Shown: one piece after another, positions 1 to 7,337 of the stretch
Layout of the letters: every line of letters starts with the position of its first letter
Numbering within the stretch: position 1 is the first letter of the stretch
Assembly (NCBI GenBank): GCA_900752425.1
Contig: CAADVE010000250.1
Coordinates: forward strand, 1 to 13,534
Origin: an uncultured Collinsella sp.
GTDB taxonomy: Bacteria; Actinomycetota; Coriobacteriia; Coriobacteriales; Coriobacteriaceae
DNA length: 13,534 nt
Reading direction: 5' to 3'
Translations under genes and position numbers: made by a program
The notes under the pieces: generated by a model
Database searches by the model: none
What the model saw: the letters and a program-made list of their open reading frames with translations, nothing else
Told to the model about the DNA's origin: nothing

Positions 1-407
1 CCAAGGGTTGCGCGGTTATTAGGGGGCGAAAGCCCTTGCTGGGTTTCCCCGGCGGGCGTCCTCTCAAGATCCGCCGCAATATCGTGCTTACGCGCGACGA
101 GGATTTTGCGCCCGATGGCGTTGACGTGGTGCATAGCATCGACGAGGCGCTCGCTGCGGTTGCCGATGAGCCCGTTGCCTGGGTGATCGGTGGCGGCGAT
201 GTCTATCGGCAGGTTTTGCCGTACTGCGGGGAGGCCGCGGTCACTCATAACCACTGCGTCCATCCCGTGGACACGTACTTTCCCGACTTGGACGCCGATC
301 CCGCGTGGGAGATTGCACAGCGTAGCGGGGTCGCGACGATTGCCGCCGGTGAGGGTGACGAGGGCGTCAATTATGAGTTCGTGACGTATCGTCGCATCGA
401 GGCGTAA
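1..407 (+). CDS. folA: Dihydrofolate reductase, 5' end cut by window edge
   Basis: The frame is open from base 3 and ends with TAA at 405-407, giving 134 visible residues; the N-terminus lies outside the window. Dihydrofolate reductase reduces dihydrofolate to tetrahydrofolate with NADPH in the cytoplasm, feeding thymidylate, purine and methionine synthesis. Visible family marks are a GRK segment followed by GRPL and RRNIVLTR (the NADPH-binding region), then VIGGGDVY (the Gly-Gly cofactor turn), a TYFPDL segment and a C-terminal YEFVTYRR strand. At the extreme 5' end the usual MGRKT reads RGRKP, so two conserved positions are changed. A TTG at 36 is in frame but internal to the conserved core, so it is not a start. 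The remaining sequence looks intact. thyA, a common neighbour of folA, would lie upstream if present and cannot be seen. Confidence 0.9.
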   Translation, partial: KGCAVIRGRKPLLGFPGGRPLKIRRNIVLTRDEDFAPDGVDVVHSIDEALAAVADEPVAWVIGGGDVYRQVLPYCGEAAVTHNHCVHPVDTYFPDLDADPAWEIAQRSGVATIAAGEGDEGVNYEFVTYRRIEA

Positions 408-449
408 ATCGTCTGGCGTGAACGGTATCATCGGGTTGATTGAATGCAT

Positions 450-476
450 GGGGCGGCGCTTAGCGTCGCCTCGTTT
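450..476 (+). terminator. Possible weak terminator after folA
   Basis: GGCGGCGC at 452-459 pairs with GCGTCGCC at 463-470 (one G-T wobble) around the loop TTA, and is followed by TCGTTT. The T tract is short, so termination may be weak. It lies 45 bases after the folA stop and just before the methyltransferase gene. Confidence 0.45.
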
Positions 477-516
477 GGTATAGATGTGCTGTAAAGAAGG
501 GTGCGGGCTGGCTGCT

Positions 517-1431
517 ATGACTGATGCCGTTGAGGTTCTGCGAATTGATTCGCTCGAGGACGAGCGGCTCGATGCCTACGTGCGACTGACCGAGCGCGAG
601 CTGCGCTGCGTGCTGGAGCCGCAAAAGGGCATCTTTATCGCCGAGAGCGCCAAGGTTATCGAGCGCGCGGTGCGTGCCGGATACGAGCCGGTGAGCTTTC
701 TTTTGGGCGAGCGCTGGCTCGACCAGATGATGCCGCTGTTTGACCAGCTTGTCGTGCGCGAGGGCGCGGATCCGGTTCCTGTGTTCGTGGCCTCCATGGA
801 GCTCATGGAGCAGTTGACGGGCTTTAACGTGACGCGCGGCGCGCTCGCGGCGTTCCGTCGGCCGCGTCAGATTCCGGTTAATGAGTTCTTGGGCGGCGTC
901 GTCGAGGTGGCGGGGGATCGTCCGGTGCGCGTGTGCGTGCTTGAGGGTATTGTCGATCACACCAATGTCGGCGCGATTTTCCGCTCGGCTGCCGCATTGA
1001 ACGTTGACGGTATTTTGGTCAGCCCGACGTGCTGCGACCCGCTGTACCGTCGCTCGGCCCGCGTGAGCATGGGCACCGTGTTTCAGGTGCCGTGGACGCG
1101 CATTGGCAGCGAGGCTCGTGTGTGGCCGCATGATGGTCTGAGCGCGTTGCACGACGCCGGTTTTTCGTGTGCCGCTATGGCGTTGACGGACGACTCTGTT
1201 TCGCTTGATGATCCTGTACTGCAGAAGATTGATCGCTTGGCGATTTTTATGGGCACCGAGGGTGCCGGCTTGGGCGCCAAGACCATTGCCGGCTGTGACC
1301 ACGCGGTGCGCATTCCGATGGCGCACGGGGTCGATTCGCTCAACGTGGCCGCGGCGAGCGCCGTCGCCTTTTGGCAGCTATGCCCGCACGTGAGCAATGA
1401 GTATCACTACCAGCCGGGTTTGTATCACTAG
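517..1431 (+). CDS. SpoU/TrmH-family RNA 2'-O-ribose methyltransferase
   Basis: The protein has 304 residues from ATG 517. The C-terminal half carries the three SPOUT (alpha/beta-knot) motifs: motif 1 with Asn150 and Arg156 in NVGAIFRSAA, motif 2 FMGTEGAGL at about 244-252, and motif 3 SLNVAAASAV at about 274-283. Such enzymes use S-adenosylmethionine to methylate ribose 2'-OH groups in rRNA or tRNA. The N-terminal ~140 residues look like the small substrate-binding domain of rRNA-type members, but the target nucleotide cannot be told from sequence. ATG 517 begins a typical N-terminus (MTDAVEVL); the purine-rich GAAGGG at 496-501 is rather far away (15 bases). An in-frame ATG at 484 would add 11 unlikely residues (MCCKEGCGLAA) and has no ribosome site. 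It probably has its own promoter or reads through from folA. Confidence 0.87.
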   Translation: MTDAVEVLRIDSLEDERLDAYVRLTERELRCVLEPQKGIFIAESAKVIERAVRAGYEPVSFLLGERWLDQMMPLFDQLVVREGADPVPVFVASMELMEQLTGFNVTRGALAAFRRPRQIPVNEFLGGVVEVAGDRPVRVCVLEGIVDHTNVGAIFRSAAALNVDGILVSPTCCDPLYRRSARVSMGTVFQVPWTRIGSEARVWPHDGLSALHDAGFSCAAMALTDDSVSLDDPVLQKIDRLAIFMGTEGAGLGAKTIAGCDHAVRIPMAHGVDSLNVAAASAVAFWQLCPHVSNEYHYQPGLYH

Positions 1432-1556
1432 GCAGTTATTCCGCACCGTGCTCTAATTCGGGGTGTTTCGGTCGCTGCCAGTCGGTGCTAAGCTGGTTTT
1501 GGCTTTGGTTTTAAATTGCTGTTTTGCTGTTTGACGTATGCGTGTGGGGAGGGCGT

Positions 1557-2906
1557 GTGGCTAAGAAATCTACGGCTATCGATGTAACGCAAGGTGTCAT
1601 TTGGCAGCAATTGCTGTCGCTGTGCGTTCCCATCTTCTTTAGTTCGTTTTTTCAGCAGGCCTACACGCTTATCGGCACCTATATCGTCGGTCAGTTTGGC
1701 GGCAAGCTCGCGCTGGGTGGCATTCAGGCCACGATGGTGCTCACCGAGCTTTGCATTGGCTTTTGCGTTGGCGTCGGCGCCGGCTGCGCGGTCATTACCG
1801 GTCAGTATTTTGGCCAGCACGATGATGAGCGACTGAGTCGTTCGGTCCATACGGCCATGACCCTCGCGCTGGTGGGCGGTATCGTTTTCTCGATTCTTGG
1901 CATAGTATTCGTTGAGCCCATGCTGGTGCTTATGAACACGCCCCATGAACTATTGGCCGAGGGCGTGGCCTATGCTCGCTGTTATTTTGCCTCGATGGTT
2001 GCGGCACTGCTGCTTAATATGGGAACCGCACTGCTGCGTGCCGTGGGCGACACGCGCGGGCCCGCCGTGATCATTGCCTCTGGCTGCCTGGTTAACGTCG
2101 TGCTGGATATCATCTTTGTCGCCGTGTTGCATATGGAGGCGCTGGGCTGCGGCATCGCAGTGGCGCTGACCATTTGCTCCAATGCAACGATGATCGTGTT
2201 GCGCATGATGCGCGCTCCGGGCGCATGGCGTCTTTCGCTGTCTAAGCTCGGCATCGATCGCGGTATTTGCAAGAGTATGATCTCGTGTGGTCTGCCACTC
2301 GGTTTTCAATCGGCTGCCTATTCGATCTCGAACGTGCTGATCCAGGTGTCGGTTAATTCGTTTGGCGCCGATGTCACGACTGCTTGGGGTCTATCTGGGC
2401 GCCTGGATGGCATTATCTGGATGGTGACCGAGGCGCTCGGCGTATCGATCACTACGTTCTCGGCGCAAAACTTTGGCGCGCGCAATTACGAGCGCATGCG
2501 CAAGGGATATCACACGTCGCTCGTGCTTTCGTTTTTGCTCATTGGTGGCCTGTCTGCCGTGCTCCTGGTGTTCTCGGGTCCGCTGTCGTGTTTGTTTGTC
2601 GACGATGCTTCGATTTCGGCGTACACCACGACGATTCTTCATTTCATCGCGCCGTTCTACGCGATCTTCTCGATTATCGAAAACGCGTCGGGTTCCATTC
2701 GCGGTGCCGGCGTGAGCTTGCAGCCCATGCTGCTCACGATTTTTGGCACTGTCGTGCTCAGGGTGATCTGGGTGTTTGCGATCATGCCGTTCGATCCGTC
2801 GCTTGAGCATCTACTGCTGGTCTACCCCGTAACCTGGCTCATCACGGCCGCGATGTTCACCATCTACCACCACAGCGGCAACTGGCTAGGCCGCGCTACC
2901 GCCTAA
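1557..2906 (+). CDS. MATE-family multidrug/metabolite efflux protein
   Basis: The 449-residue polytopic membrane protein starts at GTG 1557, behind a strong Shine-Dalgarno GGGGAGGG at 1546-1553; an upstream in-frame TTG at 1524 has no such site. The length and hydrophobic pattern fit the 12-helix MATE fold, built from two homologous six-helix halves. Half-one marks are TQGVIWQQLL, an FQQAYTLIGTYIVGQFGG stretch and GQYFGQHDDERLSRSV; the LRAVGDTRGPAVI loop is also typical; the second half repeats the pattern with FSAQNFGARNYERMRKGY. MATE transporters export cationic drugs, dyes or metabolites by Na+ or H+ antiport across the cytoplasmic membrane. The sequence resembles the NorM/MepA/DinF superfamily broadly; substrate and coupling ion cannot be assigned. 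It stands alone between a methyltransferase gene and a cobalamin-enzyme relic, and no regulator gene is adjacent. Confidence 0.88.
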   Translation: MAKKSTAIDVTQGVIWQQLLSLCVPIFFSSFFQQAYTLIGTYIVGQFGGKLALGGIQATMVLTELCIGFCVGVGAGCAVITGQYFGQHDDERLSRSVHTAMTLALVGGIVFSILGIVFVEPMLVLMNTPHELLAEGVAYARCYFASMVAALLLNMGTALLRAVGDTRGPAVIIASGCLVNVVLDIIFVAVLHMEALGCGIAVALTICSNATMIVLRMMRAPGAWRLSLSKLGIDRGICKSMISCGLPLGFQSAAYSISNVLIQVSVNSFGADVTTAWGLSGRLDGIIWMVTEALGVSITTFSAQNFGARNYERMRKGYHTSLVLSFLLIGGLSAVLLVFSGPLSCLFVDDASISAYTTTILHFIAPFYAIFSIIENASGSIRGAGVSLQPMLLTIFGTVVLRVIWVFAIMPFDPSLEHLLLVYPVTWLITAAMFTIYHHSGNWLGRATA

Positions 2907-2989
2907 TGATCCCTTTGGGCGGAGGAAAACGGATCATTGCTCTCCGTCGTGATGTCGATGATTCGCTTCACTCCGTCCCCTTCGGATCA
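2907..2989. repeat. Imperfect inverted repeat between MATE gene and cobO relic
   Basis: TGATCC (2907-2912) and GGGCGGAG (2917-2924) are mirrored by CTCCGTCCC (2971-2979) and GGATCA (2984-2989). A second GGATCA at 2931-2936 could pair with the same left arm instead. There is no clear T tract, so a terminator role for the convergent genes is possible but unproven. Confidence 0.35.
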
Positions 2990-2990
2990 A

Positions 2991-3238
2991 TTAGTATTCG
3001 ATGCCTTGGCGGGCCAGGAGGCCTTCGTCGAAGTAGTGCTTGACGGGGCGCATTTCGGTGACTAAGTCCGCGAGGTCGGCCAACGGCAGCAGCCCGCGGC
3101 CGGTGAGCACAATCTCCGTGGTGGCGGGCTTTATCGCAATCAGTTCCTCGACATCTTCTCGCGCCCCAAAGCAGCCGTCTTCTTGCCCTTGCCGTCGCCC
3201 GTATAGATTTGAACCTTGCCGACTTCCAGTGATGCCAT
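2991..3238 (-). pseudogene. Corrinoid (cob(I)alamin) adenosyltransferase relic, internal deletion
   Basis: Reading the minus strand from ATG at 3238 gives MASLEVGKVQIYTGDGKGKK followed by TAALG, the N-terminus and P-loop of CobO/BtuR-type ATP:corrinoid adenosyltransferases. After about 25 residues the frame breaks and soon meets a stop. A second frame then gives DVEELIAIKPATTEIVLTGR, later DLVTEMRPVKHYFDEG and the end ARQGIEY with TAA at 2993-2991. That is the normal C-terminus of the family. Intact members are about 170-200 residues; here only about 80 codons remain, in two frames (248 bases, not a multiple of three), so roughly 90 or more central codons are missing. The P-loop also reads GKGKKT where the family has GKGKTT. 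An intact enzyme would transfer the 5'-deoxyadenosyl group of ATP to cobalt. This copy cannot be functional unless assembly error explains the gap. Confidence 0.85.
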
Positions 3239-3330
3239 CTCTGTCTTTTCGTGCCCGGCGTCGGTTTATCGCCGTCCGGGTTGGGTATTCTAGAAAGCAT
3301 TATTAACCCCAGTAGATGGAGTTCAAGCAG

Positions 3331-5223
3331 ATGGAGATGGATGACAACAAGCGTAGACGGAATATGATCCTCTACGTGCTCATCGCCTTCGTCGTCTACC
3401 TCGTGCTCTCGACCGTTCTGTTCCCCAACATCGGTCACACGCAGCAGATTACGAAGACCGATTACTCGACGTTTGTCAAAGCGCTCGATAAGAAGAGTGT
3501 CGACAAGGTCGAGTACAACACGGACGATTACTCGATTTATTACACCAAGAAGGGCGAGGACGAGAACATCGCCTATAAGACGACCGGTGTGCCGAACGAT
3601 GCGGGCTTTACCGATCGCGTGCTTGAGTCTGGCGCTTCGCTGGAGTCGGTCGTTCCCGATAAAAACTCGGGTTTGATGACCTACTACCTGCTTACGCTCA
3701 TCCTTCCCATGGCGATTTTCTTCCTGATCGGCTGGTGGCTCAACCGCCGCATGAAGAAGGCCATGGGTGATGACGGTCCTTCGATGAACTTTGGCGGCGG
3801 TGGCTTTGGCGGCGGTGGACTGGGCAAGTCCGGCGCGCGCGTGATCGCCTCCAAGGACGTGGGCGTGACCTTTAAGGATGTCGCCGGCCAGGAAGAGGCC
3901 AAGGAGTCCCTCAAGGAGGTCGTCGACTTTCTGGAGAAGCCCCAGCGCTACGAGGAGATTGGCGCCAAGCTGCCGCGCGGTGCTCTCCTTGTTGGCCCTC
4001 CGGGTACCGGTAAGACCCTGCTAGCCAAGGCTGTTGCCGGCGAGGCTGGTGTTCCGTTCTTTAGCATTTCGGGTTCTGAGTTCGTCGAGATGTTCGTCGG
4101 CCGTGGCGCCGCCAAGGTGCGCGACCTGTTTAAGCAGGCCAAGGAAAAGGCCCCGTGCATCGTCTTTATCGACGAGATCGATACGATCGGCAAAAAGCGT
4201 GACGGCGGCGGCTTTAGCGGCAACGACGAGCGCGAGCAGACGCTCAACCAGCTGTTGACCGAGATGGACGGCTTCGATAACCACAAGGGTATCGTCGTCC
4301 TCGCTGCCACCAACCGTCCCGACAGCCTTGACCCGGCCCTGCTGCGCCCCGGTCGTTTTGACCGCCGCATTCCCGTTGAGCTGCCCGATCTGACCGGCCG
4401 CAAGAACATTCTCGAGCTGCATGCCAAGAGCGTGAAGACGCAGCCGCCGATCGACCTGACCGCGATTGCCCGCGCCACGCCCGGTGCCTCGGGCGCCGAC
4501 CTGGCCAATATCATCAACGAGGGCGCCCTGCGTGCCGTCCGTGAGGGCCGCAAGCGCGCTACGCAGGACGATTTTGAGGAGTCGGTGGAGGTCGTCATCG
4601 CCGGCCAGCAGCGTAAGTCCACGGTGCTGTCCGACCACGAGAAGCAGGTTGTTTCTTACCACGAGATCGGCCATGCCATCGTTGCCGCCCGCCAGAAGGG
4701 CTCTGCACCGGTCACGAAGATCACCATCGTGCCGCGCACGAGCGGTGCTCTGGGCTACACCATGCAGGTCGAGGAGGATGAGCGCTTCCTGACCACGCGC
4801 CAGGAGGTCCTGGACAAGCTCGCCGTCTATTGCGGTGGCCGTGCAGCCGAGGAGCTCATCTTTGGTGAGATGACGACCGGCGCCGCCAACGATATCGAGC
4901 AGGCCACCAAGCTCGCCCGTAACATGGTGACGCGCTTTGGTATGTCTGATGAGTTTGGCATGATGGCACTCGGTACCGTTCAGAATGCGTACCTTAACCA
5001 GGACACGTCGCTCACCTGCGCCCCCGGTACGGCCGAGCGCGTGGACGCGATTGTCGCTAAGTTGATCGAGGACGCGCACGATCGCGCTCTGCAGATCCTC
5101 AAGGAGAACAAGTTCAAGCTCCATGAGCTGGCTCGTTATCTGTACAAGAAGGAGACCATCACGGGCGAGGAGTTCATGAACCTCCTCACGCGCGAGAATC
5201 CGCTGATGCCCAAGCAGCAGTAA
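3331..5223 (+). CDS. ftsH: ATP-dependent zinc metalloprotease FtsH
   Basis: FtsH is a hexameric membrane-anchored AAA+ protease that unfolds and degrades misassembled membrane proteins and selected cytoplasmic regulators. Domain order in this 630-residue protein is complete. There are two transmembrane helices (about 12-33 and 114-136) flanking a ~80-residue outside domain, then a Gly-rich linker. The AAA+ module has Walker A GPPGTGKT at 222-229, Walker B VFIDEID with Asp281/Glu282, and the second region of homology ending LRPGRFDRR. The peptidase domain has the zinc site HEIGH at 444-448 and a likely third ligand Asp521 in GAANDIEQAT. ATG 3331 is preferred because GGAG at 3318-3321 sits nine bases upstream; ATG 3316 (five more residues) has no ribosome site. 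The tilS-hpt neighbours often seen with ftsH are absent here. A perfect terminator follows. Length and motifs are normal. Confidence 0.96.
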   Translation: MEMDDNKRRRNMILYVLIAFVVYLVLSTVLFPNIGHTQQITKTDYSTFVKALDKKSVDKVEYNTDDYSIYYTKKGEDENIAYKTTGVPNDAGFTDRVLESGASLESVVPDKNSGLMTYYLLTLILPMAIFFLIGWWLNRRMKKAMGDDGPSMNFGGGGFGGGGLGKSGARVIASKDVGVTFKDVAGQEEAKESLKEVVDFLEKPQRYEEIGAKLPRGALLVGPPGTGKTLLAKAVAGEAGVPFFSISGSEFVEMFVGRGAAKVRDLFKQAKEKAPCIVFIDEIDTIGKKRDGGGFSGNDEREQTLNQLLTEMDGFDNHKGIVVLAATNRPDSLDPALLRPGRFDRRIPVELPDLTGRKNILELHAKSVKTQPPIDLTAIARATPGASGADLANIINEGALRAVREGRKRATQDDFEESVEVVIAGQQRKSTVLSDHEKQVVSYHEIGHAIVAARQKGSAPVTKITIVPRTSGALGYTMQVEEDERFLTTRQEVLDKLAVYCGGRAAEELIFGEMTTGAANDIEQATKLARNMVTRFGMSDEFGMMALGTVQNAYLNQDTSLTCAPGTAERVDAIVAKLIEDAHDRALQILKENKFKLHELARYLYKKETITGEEFMNLLTRENPLMPKQQ

Positions 5224-5250
5224 AGCCGCGGCCGAGCCAGTAAACGCCGA

Positions 5251-5287
5251 CGCCCCATTTGAGCAGCTTACTCAAATGGGGCGTTTT
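5251..5287 (+). terminator. Rho-independent terminator of ftsH
   Basis: A perfect 13-bp stem, CGCCCCATTTGAG (5251-5263) with CTCAAATGGGGCG (5271-5283), closes a seven-base loop and is followed by TTTT. It starts 27 bases after the ftsH stop and ends shortly before the DUF523 gene, so that gene depends on read-through or on a promoter I cannot identify. Confidence 0.92.
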
Positions 5288-5304
5288 GCTTGAGAGGGAT
5301 GGAA

Positions 5305-5760
5305 ATGAAGATCGTGGTGAGTGCCTGTTTGATGGGCGAGAGCTGCAAGTATAACGGGCTCGACAACTATCATCGCGAGTTGGTCGAGGCCTGCGAGCGT
5401 ACAGGGACCGAGGTCCTCTTGGTGTGCCCTGAGGTCTTTGGGGGCCTGCCCACGCCGCGCAAGCCGTCCGAGATTGTGAACGGCGAGGTCCGTACCTGCG
5501 AGGGCATCTCGGTCGATCGCGAGTTTCGCCTAGGCGCTCAACGTGCGCTCGATATGTGCGAGCAAGCGGGCGGCCCGTCCGAGATTGCTGCGTGCGTCTT
5601 GCAGGACCGCAGTCCCTCGTGCGGCGCGGGTCGCATCTACGACGGTACCTTTAGCGGTACGCTCACCGCGGGCAACGGCGTCTTCGTTGATCTGTTGCTG
5701 CGTCACGGCTATCGCGTTATACCAGCTAGCGAGTTCGACCCCAGCATGCTGGAGCAATAA
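5305..5760 (+). CDS. DUF523 family protein
   Basis: A small cytoplasmic protein of 151 residues matching the DUF523 family end to end. Seen motifs are the N-terminal VSACLMGESCKYNG, then CPEVFGGLPTPRKPSEIVNG, then the signature RSPSCGAGRIYDGTFSG and GNGVFVDLLL. The several conserved Cys residues (Cys8, Cys14, the CPE Cys and the SPSCG Cys) suggest metal or Fe-S binding, but that is inference; I know of no firmly established biochemical role for the family. ATG 5305 is chosen because AGAGGG at 5293-5298 lies six bases upstream; ATG 5299 and TTG 5290 are in-frame alternatives overlapping that site. The gene stands between two strong terminators, so it is probably a monocistronic unit. Nothing looks truncated. 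Confidence 0.88.
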   Translation: MKIVVSACLMGESCKYNGLDNYHRELVEACERTGTEVLLVCPEVFGGLPTPRKPSEIVNGEVRTCEGISVDREFRLGAQRALDMCEQAGGPSEIAACVLQDRSPSCGAGRIYDGTFSGTLTAGNGVFVDLLLRHGYRVIPASEFDPSMLEQ

Positions 5761-5799
5761 AAAACCACCACAAGGGCACTGCTCCCTTGTGGTGGTTTT
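5761..5799. terminator. Bidirectional terminator between DUF523 gene and dehydrogenase
   Basis: A perfect 16-bp inverted repeat, AAAACCACCACAAGGG (5761-5776) and CCCTTGTGGTGGTTTT (5784-5799), flanks a seven-base loop. The A and T tracts give a U-rich tail in both directions, which suits the two convergent genes that end on either side (stop at 5760 on +, stop at 5809 on -). Confidence 0.93.
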
Positions 5800-5808
5800 G
5801 GGCTAGGC

Positions 5809-6891
5809 CTAGAGCGTGTGGCCGTAGGCGTTGGCGGCCTTGATGGCGGCGGCGAACTTTTCGTCGGTGAAGGGCTCCGGGTTGCCTTGCTTCCACTCGT
5901 TGGTGGCGTGTGCGTATTCGCACAGGGCAGGGATGTCGGCCTCGGAAAGTCCGACCTGCTCAAGCGTTACGGGCAGGCCCATCTGCTTGTTAAAGGCGGC
6001 GTAGCGTTCAAGGCTCTCGGTATCGCCCGTATAGGCAAACAGCACGAGCACGCCCAGGCTCACGACTTCGCCGTGCAGGTAGGTGCCCTCGCGCGGAATG
6101 CTGCATGTGGCGTTGTAGAATGCGTGCGCCACGCTCGAGTTGTAGTAGTAATCGTTCTGGTTCGTCAGGTTCGAGACATAGCCCGTATTGACCACGATAT
6201 CGAGTGCGATTTGCTTGACGGCCTCGCTCGACAGGTCCTGGCGCACGTCCTCAAGACCCTGGACGCCATAGGTAAACAGCGGCTCGGAGCAGGTGTGGGC
6301 AAGCGCCAGGCCAAGACCGGCGGTGTGCTCCAAATTACCGGCGCTCGTTGCGTACTCGACCTCGGGCTGCTTGGACAGGGCATCGCCCACGCCGGCCCAG
6401 AAGTACTCCGCCGGAGCCTCGGCGATGATCTTGGGGTTGATGAAGATGTGCGCCGGTCGGTTGGGGTACGAATAGCCCTCGAGCGAGCCGTCGTCGTTGT
6501 ACACGACGGCAATGGCGGTCGCGGCGGAGCAGTTGGAACAGATCGTCGGGACGGTGAAGACGATCTTCTTGAGCTCGATGGCCGCCGTCTTGACGGTGTC
6601 GAGCGCCTTGCCGCCGCCGCAGGCGATAAGAACATCAGCCTCCTGGCAGGCAGGGGAGTTCACGACCTTGGCGATATTGGCACGCGTACTGTTGGTGCCA
6701 TAGACGCGCGTCTCCAGGACCTCGACATCGGTACCTTCAAGTGCCGCCTCGATTCCCGGCAGCGCCGCAGCCAGGGCTCGCTTGCCGCCAATGATGGCGA
6801 CTTTCTTCGCGCCGTACTCCGCCAGTGCAGTTGGCAGCTCGGTAAAGCAATCCTCGCCAACGGTGTAGTCGCTCATTCCAATCGTGCGCAT
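5809..6891 (-). CDS. Glycerol dehydrogenase-like metal-dependent alcohol dehydrogenase
   Basis: The 360-residue protein belongs to the Fe/Zn-dependent (type III) alcohol dehydrogenases, in the GldA branch. The N-terminal NAD-binding half has IACGGGKALDTVK (GGGK at 92-95). The C-terminal helical half carries the metal ligands Asp170 (GVGDALSK), His256 (VAHAFYNA) and His273 (YLHGEVVSLG). GldA oxidises glycerol to dihydroxyacetone with NAD+; close relatives such as E. coli YbdH/HcxA instead act on 2-oxo/hydroxy acids. The PTICSNCSA..AVVYNDDG segment and the NRPAHIFINPKII segment make the HcxA-like branch a real alternative, so substrate is open and I give no gene symbol. Start ATG 6891 has an AAAGAAGG ribosome site five bases upstream on the minus strand. 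No dihydroxyacetone kinase or glycerol facilitator gene is adjacent. The gene diverges from ileS. Confidence 0.86.
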   Translation of the reverse strand: MRTIGMSDYTVGEDCFTELPTALAEYGAKKVAIIGGKRALAAALPGIEAALEGTDVEVLETRVYGTNSTRANIAKVVNSPACQEADVLIACGGGKALDTVKTAAIELKKIVFTVPTICSNCSAATAIAVVYNDDGSLEGYSYPNRPAHIFINPKIIAEAPAEYFWAGVGDALSKQPEVEYATSAGNLEHTAGLGLALAHTCSEPLFTYGVQGLEDVRQDLSSEAVKQIALDIVVNTGYVSNLTNQNDYYYNSSVAHAFYNATCSIPREGTYLHGEVVSLGVLVLFAYTGDTESLERYAAFNKQMGLPVTLEQVGLSEADIPALCEYAHATNEWKQGNPEPFTDEKFAAAIKAANAYGHTL

Positions 6892-7012
6892 AGCAACCTT
6901 CTTTCGTTCGATAAAGTGCTTTCAGGTATTTTGCTCCTAGAGAAGGACCGTAATAGCGAGAAATTTCGAACGTATAAAACCAGTGTTGAGGGTTTTTCGC
7001 CGGCGCGGAACG

Positions 7013-7021
7013 TGCTAGCAT
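7013..7021 (+). promoter_or_regulatory. Candidate extended -10 promoter for the ileS leader
   Basis: TGC-TAGCAT at 7013-7021 resembles an extended -10 (TGN followed by TANNAT). A poor -35-like TTTTTC lies 17 bases upstream at 6993-6998. Transcription would start near 7028, just before the first paired base of the T-box leader, which is what supports this placement. The rest of 6892-7012 shows nothing else I can name beyond the region where the divergent dehydrogenase promoter must lie. Confidence 0.42.
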
Positions 7022-7275
7022 ACTCCGCATAAGCGTTGATGGGGACGAGTAGTCGGCCGTCCGCATGCTACAGAGAGCGGGGAGCGCTGAGAACCCGTGC
7101 ATGCGACCGATGAAAATCACCCCGGAGCTGCGGTCCCAACGGACGTGCCGCGCAGGTTCGTCTTAGTAGACATCGCCGAGATGGTCGTCGATACAGGCCA
7201 GCCGAGTAACGGATGCGAGCGCGCGAATACGCGGGCGAGGGCATCTAAGCTGGGTGGTTAAGCGAAGAGCTTTTG

Positions 7276-7295
7276 CGGGCGTGCAGCCCGTTTTT
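7276..7295 (+). terminator. Extra hairpin with T5 tract inside the T-box switch
   Basis: CGGGC (7276-7280) and GCCCG (7286-7290) pair around GTGCA and are followed by TTTTT. It lies between the T-box motif and the main terminator. In the antiterminated form it can sit as an apical hairpin, or it could act as an early terminator. Confidence 0.5.
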
Positions 7296-7297
7296 GT

Positions 7298-7337
7298 GGC
7301 GCTTCGTCCCAGCTTGCAGGGACGGGCGCTTTTTTTG
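7298..7337 (+). terminator. T-box regulated terminator before ileS
   Basis: GGCGCTTCGTCCC (7298-7310) pairs with GGGACGGGCGCT (7319-7330) with one bulged C and two G-U pairs, around an eight-base loop, followed by a run of T to 7337. Its left arm contains the CGCTT and CCC bases also needed by the antiterminator, so the two folds exclude each other. Confidence 0.9.

Larger units (their letters stand above)
7035..7337 (+). promoter_or_regulatory. T-box riboswitch (tRNA-Ile) controlling ileS
   Basis: The leader has the canonical T-box order. Stem I is closed by GGGAC (7042-7046) and GTCCC (7133-7137), with the AGTA motif at 7048-7051, an AGAGAG bulge at 7072-7077, a distal GCTGAGAA loop at 7086-7093, and the specifier ATC (7116-7118, isoleucine) followed by A. 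Stem III is GATGC/GCATC (7212-7216 with 7241-7245), directly before the T-box GGGTGGTTAAGCG at 7252-7264. TGGT (7255-7258) fits the ACCA end of tRNA-Ile. The antiterminator pairs AAGCTGGG (7247-7254) with CCCAGCTT (7308-7315), and AAGCG (7260-7264) with CGCTT (7300-7304). Uncharged tRNA-Ile should stabilise this form and allow ileS transcription. Stem II lies in 7141-7211 but I did not resolve it. Confidence 0.93.

Noticed and set aside
1432..1556. Search for a promoter, operator or small gene before the MATE exporter
   Set aside because: T-rich stretches occur, but I found no hexamer pair at acceptable spacing and no convincing hairpin or small reading frame.
3040..3306. 88-codon plus-strand frame in the MATE-ftsH gap
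   Set aside because: It lies across the minus-strand adenosyltransferase relic, whose protein remnants explain the sequence; no ribosome site or domain.
4021..5124. 367-codon minus-strand frame opposite ftsH
   Set aside because: Antisense shadow caused by GC-rich codon use in ftsH; no motifs.
5818..7032. 404-codon plus-strand frame opposite the dehydrogenase gene
   Set aside because: Antisense shadow of a gene with clear catalytic motifs; the translation has no recognisable domain and runs through the divergent promoter region.
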